This document shows, piece after piece, positions 12,385-19,950 of a DNA stretch of 19,950 nt. The notes beneath the pieces were generated by a model that searched no databases, was not told the origin of the DNA, and saw nothing but the letters and a program-made list of their open reading frames with translations. The position numbers and the translations under genes are program-made. The stretch covers positions 1 to 19,950 of the forward strand of contig CANIBQ010000092.1 of NCBI GenBank assembly GCA_947465645.1, read 5' to 3'. This stretch comes from Acidobacteriota bacterium. Lineage in GTDB: Bacteria > Acidobacteriota > Vicinamibacteria > Vicinamibacterales > UBA2999. Position 1 is the stretch's first letter, and each line of letters starts with the position of its first letter.

Positions 12385-14394
12385 TCAAGGCCGGAGGGCC
12401 GTTGTCACGCCCGAGAGCGCGTAGCCGTCGGCCGTCTGGCGAAACACGATTTCGTCGCCGTCCACGCGCACGCTCAATTCGCCGCCGCGTTCCTCCTGCG
12501 ACACCTGCGGATAGGAGGCAGCGCGTCCGGTGCGCGGGACGATCGCGGTCGCAAGCGTGAGGCTCCCCACCGACTGCGGACTGGCCAGCCGCAGCAGCTT
12601 CACCGCGCGAATCCAGCTTGAGGGTGATTCGACTGTGCCCGCGACGAGCGACGCGCTGGCCGGGATCACGTCCAGCGCCGAGTTCGACTGTGTGACCGTC
12701 CATCCCCCGCCCTGGGGCCAGGGAACGATCGTGCCGTAACTGTGGAAGCGCAACTCGATCGGCGCGGGTGTCAATGGCGCCACCTCGTCGAGCAGCACGT
12801 AGTAGCGCCGATCGACGAACACCACGTGGCGCCGCGCGCGAGGCGTCGTCACCTGATAGCTGCCATTCGCCACCCCGACGAACGCCGTGTAGTGGGCGCC
12901 CTCGAAGGGACCCTGGAGCGTGCCGTTCTTGCCAAACAACTGACCGCGCCCGCCAACGAGCACGGAGTTGTGCCCGGCCGTGGAAATCTCGTAATAGTTC
13001 GCCCGTGCGGCCGATGAGAAGTAGTCAGCGGTGTACGGGCGGCTCCCCAGATCGATGAGCACCATGTTGTCGCCCATGCCCACCGTCACGTGGTTCAAGT
13101 CGAGGTGAGAGTGGTTGGCGCCGGTCGATCCGTTCTTGAACGCGAGGAAGAGTGCCGGGTCGGGCTGTTCGGAGGCGAGCATCGCCCACCCGATCGACGG
13201 AAACGATGCGATGGGAGGGATCGATGGCAGAAACGACGCGCGCGCTTCGGGCAACCACTCTTCGTCGACCGCCCGCCACGCGAGGGTCAGGGCCTCGTCT
13301 GGCCATCCCTCGCTCGTGAGCGAGCGCGGCGCCGTACGGTCCTGAAACCACACGTAGTCGGGGTTCTGGTACTCACGGCCGAGAAAGAAGAAGAGTGGAT
13401 CGGCGGCGCGGCCGGCGCTGTCGGAGAAGCTGGCCGAGAGCCTGGTGCCCGGGTTGAACACCAGCGGAAACATTCCTGTGTGCCGCGCGCCTTCGCGCCG
13501 CAGATACGCGTCCCCTGCAGGCCACCCGGCGCGGCGCAGGGCGTCGGCGGCCATGAAGGCGTAGCGATGGCCGTACGTCCAGTAGCCCGTCCCTTCTTCC
13601 CATCCGCCGTCGTTTCCCAGGTTGTTCCAATACGGAGTCATCGCGGGCATGGAGAAGTGCAGCACGCGATCCGAGAGCGCGCTGTCGCCCCGCAGCGCGA
13701 GGGCCAGCACGGCCGCGCCGCCGTTGCAGACGGGATTCCAGTTGTGATCCGCCGTGTACCACGACATCGGTCTGGCGATGTCCACGGCCGCGAGGTACGG
13801 CCGCATGGCCCGGCGCTCCACCCCCTCGCGCAGGCGCGCGCGCTCCGCCTCTGTGAGCGAGGAGTACAGCCAGTCGTACGCGAGAGCGAAGGTGAGGCTC
13901 ATCTCGCCGGTCATCAGGTCGTATGGAGGAGCGTGCGCAGAGTCGACCCAGATCGGCCAGTTGGTGATGGCGTGGTCGAGCTGCGCGACGGCCGCGTCAC
14001 GGTAGCGGCGATCCCCGTTCAGCAGGAACGCCATCGCGAACGTGGCCACCCGCCCCTGCAGGCGACGCGCGGCCTCCAGTCCCTTGAGCGTCCCCGGCGG
14101 GTCGGGTTGGCCGCGTCCGGTGGTCGACACGAGCAGCGGGGCTGCCGCCAGGAGCACGCTGGCTCTGGCCAGCAGGCGGCTGCGCACCGGAGCCATGCGT
14201 CCGCTCTCGGCCCGCAGCCTGATCGAGTCAAGATCCACTGCGTCGAACAGCAGCCGGGGGTGGCCAGGCAGGCCCTGTGCGGAGATGTCGCCGCCGCGCG
14301 CGTTCAGCGCAAACAGCAGTGCGAGCACCACCAGGCAGGTTCGTCCGAGCATGGGCGGAGACACGGTCACCCTTCGATAATCGTCAGATGTCAT
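12385..14394 (-). CDS. exported heparinase II/III-like polysaccharide lyase
   Basis: The protein is about 669 aa from ATG 14394, where TGAAGGAG overlaps the stop of the upstream RapA-like gene. A signal peptide (LGRTCLVVLALLFALNARG) precedes the GHPRLLF entry typical of these lyases. An alpha/alpha toroid follows with YDWLYSSLTEAER and YTADHNWNPVCNGGAAVLAL (about 213-232), NDGGWEEGTGYWTYG (about 261-275) and the start of the beta-sandwich, NHSHLDLNHVTVGMGDN (about 427-443). The His/Asn of HNWNPVCNGG, the Tyr of GTGYW and the His of NHSHLD match residues used in heparinase II-type beta-elimination of uronic-acid polysaccharides. The substrate (heparin-like, alginate-like or other) cannot be decided. 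Its placement behind a helicase gene is unexpected; the two share a transcript through an 8-bp gap. Confidence 0.9.
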   Translation of the reverse strand: MTSDDYRRVTVSPPMLGRTCLVVLALLFALNARGGDISAQGLPGHPRLLFDAVDLDSIRLRAESGRMAPVRSRLLARASVLLAAAPLLVSTTGRGQPDPPGTLKGLEAARRLQGRVATFAMAFLLNGDRRYRDAAVAQLDHAITNWPIWVDSAHAPPYDLMTGEMSLTFALAYDWLYSSLTEAERARLREGVERRAMRPYLAAVDIARPMSWYTADHNWNPVCNGGAAVLALALRGDSALSDRVLHFSMPAMTPYWNNLGNDGGWEEGTGYWTYGHRYAFMAADALRRAGWPAGDAYLRREGARHTGMFPLVFNPGTRLSASFSDSAGRAADPLFFFLGREYQNPDYVWFQDRTAPRSLTSEGWPDEALTLAWRAVDEEWLPEARASFLPSIPPIASFPSIGWAMLASEQPDPALFLAFKNGSTGANHSHLDLNHVTVGMGDNMVLIDLGSRPYTADYFSSAARANYYEISTAGHNSVLVGGRGQLFGKNGTLQGPFEGAHYTAFVGVANGSYQVTTPRARRHVVFVDRRYYVLLDEVAPLTPAPIELRFHSYGTIVPWPQGGGWTVTQSNSALDVIPASASLVAGTVESPSSWIRAVKLLRLASPQSVGSLTLATAIVPRTGRAASYPQVSQEERGGELSVRVDGDEIVFRQTADGYALSGVTTALRP

Positions 14395-14402
14395 CGTCTC
14401 CT

Positions 14403-16979
14403 TCAGACCGAGGCCGCCGCCTGCCGGGCGGGTCGCACCACGATAGCCGCGACCGCGTGTGGACGACGCGTCGGCTCCAATTGTGCACCTAGCCGGCGAA
14501 CCATGACCATCCACGCGCCCTCGTCCTCTGGATCGTTGACCACGGGGCGTGCGCGGAGCGGCCGCTGGCGCAGCGCCGCCGACCAGTCGGGTCGGGGCTC
14601 CCCGTCAGAGTCAAACGCCACGACCTCGAACACGGGCCCGTCCTTGTAGATGGCGACGAGGCCCTCGCCGGGTTCGTCGCCGATCTCGATCTCGAACCGC
14701 GCGACCCGTCCGAGGGCGCTGTCCTCGTAGTGCGCGAAGATCCCCTCCACCAGCGGATGCCCCGAGGCGAAGAAGTCGATCGTCTCGTTCTCGACCGCTT
14801 CCTCGCGGTCGAATGTGCCGACGTAGCTCGACCCGCCCGGGACACCCGGCAGGCCGTCAACCAGCGCCGCGCTGCCGAGCTCGATGGCGAAGATCCGGTG
14901 GCCTCGCGGGTGCTCGATCGAAAACCCCAGGCCGATGCACGCGGTGACAACCACCTCCTGGTTGAGGACGTCGAGTTCCCCGGGCACGCGCGCGAGGATC
15001 CCCGCGGCCATGTCTGACGTGTAGGGGTCGCGATGAAGCTGCTGGTACGCCGCCTCGCGGATGCGCGTGCGCGCGGCGTGCGCCTCGCCGACCAGTCCGC
15101 CCAGGCCTTGTGCGGAGAGCGACGCGAGAGGATCGAGCGCGATCTCCTCGAGCGCGCCCTCGATGTGCGCCAGTTGCGGTTCAAGGCCGGCCAGCGGCTC
15201 GCGGAACAGGCCGAGCTCTTCGAAGAGCCGCACGACGTCGGCGCCGATTCCGCCGGGCGGACGGAAGTACACGATTTCCACCGGGATGCGCCGGCCGATC
15301 CGGTCGAGCCGGCCGATCCGTTGTTCCACGACCGACGGTTTCCACGGCAGGTCGAACAGCACCAGGCGGTGGCAGAACTCGAAGTTGCGCCCCTCGCCTC
15401 CGCTTTCGGTGGAGACGAGCAGGCTCGGACCTTCGAACTCGCGGAACCTGGCGACTTCCGTGTCGCGGCGCGCAGGCGACAGCTCTTCGTGGAAGACACC
15501 GCTCACCAGCTGCGCGCGGTGGCTGAGCGCGGTGCGCAGCATCTCCAGCGTCTCGCGATGCGCGACGAAGACGAGCGTCTTCTCCTTCGCGTCCCGCCAG
15601 CGGGGTGCCTGCGACAGCAGCCACTCGATGCGGGGATCGCTGGCGTCCATCGCCTCCGCCTGCTGGCGCAACGCCAGGTCGCCGTGGCCTTGCGCGGCGC
15701 CCAGCGCCGCTCGCAGTGCTGCTCCGGACGCGAGCGCGCGGCGGACGCGATCGATTTTTCGTTGCCGCTCGACCGCATTCTTCACCGTGGCGCCTCGAAG
15801 GGTGGCTTCGACGGCGTTGTGCACCTGCCACTTCGCTCGATCGGCGAGCGAGATCGGATTCCCCACGCGCGGCGGCAAGCCCCCGATGTCGGCGCGGCGG
15901 GTCGAGCTCGTGCACGGCGGCAGCGGAGTGCCCTGCGCGAGACGCGCCTCGAAGCTCATGTCCTCGGGAAAGTCCTGGGGACGGAGCAGTTGCAGCAGTC
16001 GAAAGAACCCGTGGGCGTCGTCTTCGAGCGGTGTCGCGCTGAGGAGCAGAACGTGACGGCCCAGCGCCGCGATCGGCGCGACCGCCCGCCACGCCGGTTC
16101 GCCGGGATGACCGGGCGGGCGGCGGAGTCGCTGCGCCTCGTCCACCACCAGGAGATCGACGCCCGCGCGCACGGCCTGTTCGGTCAGCTTCGGATTCTCG
16201 ACCAGCATCTCGATCGCGATCACCGCCCGCCGATGGACGTCGAAGGGATTGAAGTCCGCGCCAAAGTCGCGAGCCACGTCGGCGAGACGCGGCGCATCGA
16301 GCAGCGTGAACACCTGGTGATATTTCCGCCAGAGCTCGCCCAGCCATTGGACGGTCAAGGCATCCGGCGCGACGACGAGGCAGCGCTCGACCTTGCCGGC
16401 GTGTACCAGCCGATTGAGGATGAGCGACGCTTCGATCGTCTTGCCGAGACCCACTTCGTCGGCCAGCAGCCAGCGCACCGGGTCGCTGCGGCTCGCGCGC
16501 TCGGCGACGTGGAGCTGATGCGGGAAGAGCCGCACGCGTCCCCCGAGAAACGTGCCGAGGCCGTCAGCTTCGCGCAGGGTCAGGAGGTGGAGGATGTCCA
16601 GGCGCGTCATGAAGTCCTCGACATCGTCGAGGTCGCCAATCGCCAGGCGCTCGAGCAGCGCGCCTTCGAGCTCCAGCGGCCACAGATCGTGGGAAGGCAC
16701 CGTCTCGCCGTTCGCGAGCCGCACCCTCGCGTCCGGGAGCTGCGCCTCGATCGTCGTCTCTTCTCGCGTGGCGGTGATCCGGACCGGGCGCCCGGGCCTC
16801 AAATCCACCGGGATGAGCGCCTCGGTGGTGGCCGCGAGCCGAAGCGTCGTCCCCGGGCGAGGAAATTCGACGACGATCGCTCGACCCTCGAGCGCCGCCA
16901 CGCGTCCAATCCCCAACTCGGGATTGTGCCGATGGGTGAGATAGTCGCCGGTTTTCCAGGAGCGTGCTGATGCTGACAT
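14403..16979 (-). CDS. rapA: RapA-like SNF2-family helicase (RNA-polymerase-associated type)
   Basis: The protein is 858 aa, against about 968 in E. coli RapA. The N-terminal Tudor-like region (ELGIGRVAALEGRAIVVEFP, about 21-40) matches RapA. Motif I is LLADEVGLGKTIEASL (about 171-186); motif II is VDEAQRLRR (about 279-287) with Gln in place of the usual His; motif III is LLLSATPLEDDAHGFFRLL. The helicase C lobe carries STESGGEGRNFEFCHRLVLF and WKPSVVEQRIGRLDRIGR. The C-terminal RapA-type region is present but diverged. RapA recycles stalled RNA polymerase; related SNF2 proteins also occur in defence islands. The small overlapping genes upstream are a nucleotidyltransferase remnant, which gives slight support to a former defence setting. 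No strong Shine-Dalgarno precedes the ATG. RapA itself is the simplest reading. Confidence 0.88.
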   Translation of the reverse strand: MSASARSWKTGDYLTHRHNPELGIGRVAALEGRAIVVEFPRPGTTLRLAATTEALIPVDLRPGRPVRITATREETTIEAQLPDARVRLANGETVPSHDLWPLELEGALLERLAIGDLDDVEDFMTRLDILHLLTLREADGLGTFLGGRVRLFPHQLHVAERASRSDPVRWLLADEVGLGKTIEASLILNRLVHAGKVERCLVVAPDALTVQWLGELWRKYHQVFTLLDAPRLADVARDFGADFNPFDVHRRAVIAIEMLVENPKLTEQAVRAGVDLLVVDEAQRLRRPPGHPGEPAWRAVAPIAALGRHVLLLSATPLEDDAHGFFRLLQLLRPQDFPEDMSFEARLAQGTPLPPCTSSTRRADIGGLPPRVGNPISLADRAKWQVHNAVEATLRGATVKNAVERQRKIDRVRRALASGAALRAALGAAQGHGDLALRQQAEAMDASDPRIEWLLSQAPRWRDAKEKTLVFVAHRETLEMLRTALSHRAQLVSGVFHEELSPARRDTEVARFREFEGPSLLVSTESGGEGRNFEFCHRLVLFDLPWKPSVVEQRIGRLDRIGRRIPVEIVYFRPPGGIGADVVRLFEELGLFREPLAGLEPQLAHIEGALEEIALDPLASLSAQGLGGLVGEAHAARTRIREAAYQQLHRDPYTSDMAAGILARVPGELDVLNQEVVVTACIGLGFSIEHPRGHRIFAIELGSAALVDGLPGVPGGSSYVGTFDREEAVENETIDFFASGHPLVEGIFAHYEDSALGRVARFEIEIGDEPGEGLVAIYKDGPVFEVVAFDSDGEPRPDWSAALRQRPLRARPVVNDPEDEGAWMVMVRRLGAQLEPTRRPHAVAAIVVRPARQAAASV

Positions 16980-17004
16980 GGTCTACGGGTGGTGGTGGCC
17001 GAGC

Positions 17005-17365
17005 CTATGTTCTGTCGCGCTCCTCGAGAAGGGCCTCGAGCTCGGCGAGCGATTCGCGATCCTTGGCTCGTCCAGCGGCACGCTTCAGCGCGATGAGGGC
17101 GGGCAAGGTGACCACCCAGCAGTGTCGCTGCTCGAGCTCGATCGCTTCGGCCTGGGCGATGAGCGCCTCGAACCGACCGCCTCCGGTAACCTCACCCAAC
17201 AGGTCGACGTCCCCGAGCGTGGTGGTGAGCGGAAAGTTCAGCCCGCGATCGATCGTGGCCTCGTCCAGCACGAACGGAAGCCCAGGCGGCGCTCCCCGCA
17301 GGTACGGCTGATAGAGAGAGGGCGTCCGAGAGCACTCTCACGAACGCGAGGAGGTCTGGCGTCAT
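17005..17365 (-). pseudogene. nucleotidyltransferase (DUF6036-like / minimal NTase), internally deleted and frameshifted
   Basis: An N-terminal fragment begins at ATG 17365 with MTPDLLAFVRVLSDA, the usual start of this small nucleotidyltransferase family. The C-terminal part is in another frame: YLRGAPPGLPFVLDEATIDR, GLNFPLTTTLGDVDLLGEVTG, GGRFEALIAQAEAIELEQ and LIALKRAAGRAKDRESL, ending at TAG 17005. The segment that should hold the catalytic GG...D-x-D core, about 50-60 residues, is missing between them. The N-terminal frame does not join the C-terminal frame. The C-terminal frame is open for 88 codons from GTG 17271 and may be annotated as a small protein, but it would have no catalytic site. 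It overlaps the small upstream ORF (ATGA) and lies 25 bp before the RapA-like gene. Confidence 0.7.
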
Positions 17366-17496
17366 CGAGCTCCGCGGGCGGCCTCCCGAAGGCGGTCGAT
17401 CGAGCGCATGAACGACAGAAGCGTCCGGTCCACGTCCTTCTTGTAGGCTTCGATGACGGGGTCCGGCGGAAGGTCTGGAGACGGGCCACCACTCAT
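17362..17496 (-). CDS. 44-aa partner protein of the nucleotidyltransferase
   Basis: From ATG 17496 the frame encodes a 44-aa protein with PDPVIEAYKKDVDRTLL and a basic end (SIDRLREAARGAR). The VIEAYKKDVDRTLL motif is one I recall in small proteins encoded directly upstream of DUF6036-like nucleotidyltransferases. Those proteins usually continue with RENL and a longer helix, which is shortened here. The stop overlaps the next start codon (ATGA). It may be an antitoxin-like partner or regulator; the function is inferred only from context. Since the partner gene is broken, this ORF may also be decaying. Confidence 0.6.
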   Translation of the reverse strand: MSGGPSPDLPPDPVIEAYKKDVDRTLLSFMRSIDRLREAARGAR

Positions 17497-17555
17497 GGGA
17501 TTCAGTGTACCCCGCCCGCGCCCCGCTGCGCGGCGTGAACCAGGTCCGTCGTCTG

Positions 17556-18548
17556 TCAGGACAGATCCGCTGCCCTCGATACTCTCTCGTACGACTTCAG
17601 ACGTTCTCCTCGATCGGGCAACAGCGTCGAGAGCATGAGCTCGTCGGCGCCGCTGTCCCGCGCGAGCGCCGTCAATCCGTCCACGACTCGCCGTGGTCCG
17701 CCGATGATGGCGCCCAGGAGAAATTCCTCGGCGATCGCGTCTTCCTCGCGGGTGAAGCGGTAGGCGAGCGCCTCGTCGATGCTGGCGATCGGCGCGCGGC
17801 GTCCAGTCCTGTTTCTCACGACCGCCAGCCGGATCGGCGCGGCCATCCGCTCCGCCTCTTCATCGTCTGGGCCGCAGACGACCGTGACAGCCAGCATGGC
17901 GTACGGCGCGGCGAGCTCCGGCGAAGGCCTGAACTGATCGCGATACCACGCGATGGCGTCCACGGCGTTGCGCATGGCGAAGTGGCCCGCGAACGCATAG
18001 CGCACGCCGAGCGAGGCGGCGATCGACGCGCCTTCGAGCGTCGATCCGAGCATCCAGATCGGCGGCAGCGCGACGTCGGACGGCATCGGGATGACTCCGC
18101 GAAATGGATGTCCCTCCGGAAACGTGGCGTTGGCGAAGGCGAGCACTTCGGCGAGACGATTATTGGGGTCGTCGGCAGGTCCGCGCCGCAGCGCGGACGC
18201 GGTGATCGGGTCGGTGCCTGGCGCCCTGCCGAGGCCGAGGTCGATGCGTCCGGGATGAAGCGCTTCGAGCGTCCGGAAGATCTCGACCACCCTGAGCGGG
18301 TTGTGATTCGGCAGCATGATGCCGCCGGCGCCGACGCGCATCCTGGTGGTCGTTGCGGCGATGTGGGCGATCAGCACCTCGGGAGAGGACGTGGCGATGT
18401 TGGCCATGTTGTGATGCTCGGCCACCCAGTAGCGGGTGTAGCCGAGGCCGTCACAATGGCGCGCAAGCGCGACAGAATCGAGGATGGCCTGGCGCGGGGT
18501 CGAGGAGGCACCCACAGGCGAGAGGTCGAGGACGGACAACGGGACCAC
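17556..18548 (-). CDS. LLM-class flavin-dependent oxidoreductase, YhbW/MsnO8-type
   Basis: The protein is 330 aa from GTG 18548. Hallmarks of the YhbW-like branch: PLSVLDLSPV at the N-terminus, LGYTRYWVAEHHNMANIATS, SPEVLIAHIAATTTRMRVG, GGIMLPNHNPLRVVEIFRTL and EALHPGRIDLGLGRAPGTD. The C-terminal half has PPIWMLGSTLEGASIAASLG and GGPRRVVDGLTALARDSGADELML. It is a cytoplasmic, probable FMN-binding monooxygenase. It is not close to the other luciferase-like protein in this window and belongs to a different branch. No good Shine-Dalgarno precedes the GTG; a downstream TTG is possible. It follows the DASS transporter by 55 bp on the same strand. Confidence 0.9.
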   Translation of the reverse strand: MVPLSVLDLSPVGASSTPRQAILDSVALARHCDGLGYTRYWVAEHHNMANIATSSPEVLIAHIAATTTRMRVGAGGIMLPNHNPLRVVEIFRTLEALHPGRIDLGLGRAPGTDPITASALRRGPADDPNNRLAEVLAFANATFPEGHPFRGVIPMPSDVALPPIWMLGSTLEGASIAASLGVRYAFAGHFAMRNAVDAIAWYRDQFRPSPELAAPYAMLAVTVVCGPDDEEAERMAAPIRLAVVRNRTGRRAPIASIDEALAYRFTREEDAIAEEFLLGAIIGGPRRVVDGLTALARDSGADELMLSTLLPDRGERLKSYERVSRAADLS

Positions 18549-18565
18549 GTGGGATCAGTCTACGG

Positions 18566-18593
18566 CACGCGCGCGTGATCACCCGCCGGGGTG
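18566..18593. other. two adjacent inverted repeats between DASS and LLM genes
   Basis: CACGCGCGCGTG (18566-18577) is a perfect 12-bp palindrome. Two bases on, CACCC and GGGTG (18580-18593) pair around a 4-nt loop. Together they nearly fill the 55-bp gap between the transporter stop and the oxidoreductase start. They could be a terminator or an operator. GC-rich palindromes arise easily in this genome. Confidence 0.35.
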
Positions 18594-18603
18594 CGCGGCC
18601 CGT

Positions 18604-19950
18604 CTACCAGAAGCCGAGCAGCCGCCACCACGCGCCGCCAACCCCGATCCAGATCGCGATGTTGACGACGCTGACGATGGCGCCGACTCGCCACCAGAGA
18701 CCGAGCGGGCAATGGCCGCTGCCGAACAGGATCGGGGCCGGCGCCGTTCCGTAATGCGTCAGGCACGCGAACAGGTTGCTCGAGAACCCGAGGACGAGCG
18801 CCGCCAGCAGCGGTGGGACGCCGATCGCCAGCGCCACCGCGAGAAAGGGCGCATACATCGCGGCCACGTGCGCGCTGAGGCTGGCGAAGAAGTAGTGCGA
18901 GTAGAAGTAAACCAGCACCAGCCCGAGAAATCCCGCTACCCATCCGATCCCGACGAACATCGGTCTGACCTGCTCGGTGAACCAGGCGATGAGTCCCAGC
19001 TGCCCGAGGGCAGTGGCCATCATGAGGAGCGCGGCAAACCAGACGAAGGTGTTCCACGCCTCGGTGTCGCACGTCACGTCTTCCCACCGCAGCACGCCGG
19101 TCACGAGCAGCGCCGCCACGGCGATGATGGCGGCCGCGGTCGGATCGAGGCCGATGAACGTCCCCGCGATCCAGGCGCCGAGCAGCACGATCGCCACGGT
19201 GGCCATGACGAACTCGCCGCGTGCCATGGGGCCCATCCTGGACAGGGCCTGCCGTGCGGCCTTCGGGGCTTCATCGTTGTCGCCCTGTCCACGCGCGCAG
19301 AGCCAGTAGATCACCAGCGGCACCACGATCAGGCTCGTCACACCGGGCACGACGGCGGCGACGGCCCACAACCCCCACGAGATGTGAACGCCTTGCGCCG
19401 ATGCAAGCTGCACGATCAGCGGATTGGCGACCATCGCGGTGATGAACATCGCGCTGGTGATCACGGTGCCGTTGTAGGCCGTGAGCGTCAGGAACGCGCG
19501 CGCCCGCGCGCCGGCGGCGGGAGTGGCGGCGGTCATCGTCCGCGTCAGCGACTGGAGGATGGGGAAGATGACGCCGCCGGCACGCGCGGTGTTGCTCGGG
19601 ATCACCGGCGCGAGTACCAGGTCGGCTGCGACGAGGCTGTAGCCGAGTCCGAGGGTGGTGCGCCCGAATCGCGCAACGAGGTGGTAGGCGATTCGTTCTC
19701 CGAGTCCGGTTCTGATGAAGCCGGCGGCCAGGAAGAACGCCGTCAGCACGAGCCACGCCGTGGCGTTGCCGAAGCCGCTCAGCGCCTCGGCGATCGTCAG
19801 CGTTCTCGTCGCCAGGGCCGCGGCGATGCCGACAAAGGCCATGGCCCCGATCGGCAGCGGCTTGGCAATGATGCCGACGACGGTCGCGACGAAGATCGCG
19901 AACAGCCGCCAGGCACGCGGATCGACGGCATCGGGCCGTGGGAGTGCCCA
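18604..19950 (-). CDS. DASS/SLC13 family dicarboxylate (anion:Na+) transporter, N-terminus beyond the window edge
   Basis: The frame is open to the right edge. The first visible residues, WALPRPDAVDPRAWRLFAIF, VATVVGIIAKPLPIGAMA, are the usual N-terminal region of CitT/YbhI-like members, so only a short piece is missing. About 11-12 hydrophobic segments follow. The two substrate/sodium motifs are recognisable: LAPVIPSNTARAGGVIFPIL (SNT) in the first half and LGFSSNLFACLTHYGTAPAP in the second. The LTHYGT(G/A)PAP string is typical of the 2-oxoglutarate/malate and citrate/succinate branch. It is an inner-membrane carrier for di- or tricarboxylates. Stop TAG at 18604-18606. Confidence 0.93.
   Translation of the reverse strand, partial: WALPRPDAVDPRAWRLFAIFVATVVGIIAKPLPIGAMAFVGIAAALATRTLTIAEALSGFGNATAWLVLTAFFLAAGFIRTGLGERIAYHLVARFGRTTLGLGYSLVAADLVLAPVIPSNTARAGGVIFPILQSLTRTMTAATPAAGARARAFLTLTAYNGTVITSAMFITAMVANPLIVQLASAQGVHISWGLWAVAAVVPGVTSLIVVPLVIYWLCARGQGDNDEAPKAARQALSRMGPMARGEFVMATVAIVLLGAWIAGTFIGLDPTAAAIIAVAALLVTGVLRWEDVTCDTEAWNTFVWFAALLMMATALGQLGLIAWFTEQVRPMFVGIGWVAGFLGLVLVYFYSHYFFASLSAHVAAMYAPFLAVALAIGVPPLLAALVLGFSSNLFACLTHYGTAPAPILFGSGHCPLGLWWRVGAIVSVVNIAIWIGVGGAWWRLLGFW

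Noticed and set aside
13090..14649. 519-codon open frame on the plus strand
   Set aside because: Antisense to the heparinase-like gene and crossing into the helicase gene; no recognisable domain and an Arg/Val/Gly-rich composition.
15033..16970. 645-codon open frame on the plus strand
   Set aside because: It is exactly antisense to the RapA-like gene. That frame carries helicase motifs; this one has low-complexity Arg/Glu/Gln-rich sequence, no domain and no ribosome site. GC-rich coding gives long antisense frames.
12385..17496. Defence island built around the SNF2 helicase
   Set aside because: Only a RapA-like helicase and a broken nucleotidyltransferase are present, with no nuclease, methyltransferase or other defence protein nearby; the helicase looks like ordinary RapA.
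1..19950. CRISPR array, tRNA, rRNA, riboswitch
   Set aside because: No regularly spaced repeats, no cloverleaf or rRNA-like sequence, and no aptamer pattern was recognised on either strand by reading.

Overview
The window is a GC-rich, densely coded bacterial chromosome segment with no rRNA, tRNA or CRISPR. Two TonB-dependent receptors carry an N-terminal carboxypeptidase-regulatory-like domain. Together with the exported amidohydrolase, the exported PQQ-type dehydrogenase, the endostatin/lectin-like secreted protein and the high GC, this suggests an Acidobacteriota genome, perhaps of the Vicinamibacteria type. That assignment is inference from family content, not from a marker gene.

Left part (1-3553), minus strand except for the IS. 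A promoter at about 3525-3553 reads into a tandem-duplicated DoxX membrane protein, then a 117-aa unknown, then an exported amidohydrolase whose metal-binding HxH motif reads DGD, then the first ~75 codons of a TonB-dependent receptor. The receptor is cut off where the 3' end of an IS30-family transposase begins, so it looks disrupted by an insertion.

Middle part (3598-12343). A predicted exported START-like protein (-) and a secreted endostatin/lectin-like protein (+) diverge from a 49-bp gap. A complete TonB-dependent receptor (-) lies downstream of a lipoprotein with two NTF2-like domains (-), separated by a perfect 12-bp hairpin. The lipoprotein diverges from a compact plus-strand operon: a secreted PQQ-type quinoprotein dehydrogenase, a flavin/F420-type luciferase-like oxidoreductase whose ATG overlaps the previous stop, and an exported VOC/glyoxalase-fold protein. 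The dehydrogenase has an Asp-x-Asp active-site pair, like lanthanide-type enzymes. This block is the best candidate for an uncharacterised oxidation pathway with its own outer-membrane uptake.

Right part (12385-19950), all minus strand. A heparinase II/III-like lyase is tightly coupled behind a RapA-like SNF2 helicase, which follows a decayed two-gene nucleotidyltransferase module: a 44-aa small ORF overlapping a frameshifted, internally deleted nucleotidyltransferase. Beyond it are a YhbW-type luciferase-like oxidoreductase and a DASS/SLC13 dicarboxylate transporter that runs off the right edge.

Two convergent junctions carry terminator-like hairpins. At least two minus-strand genes have promoter elements so close to the ATG that leaderless transcripts are likely.
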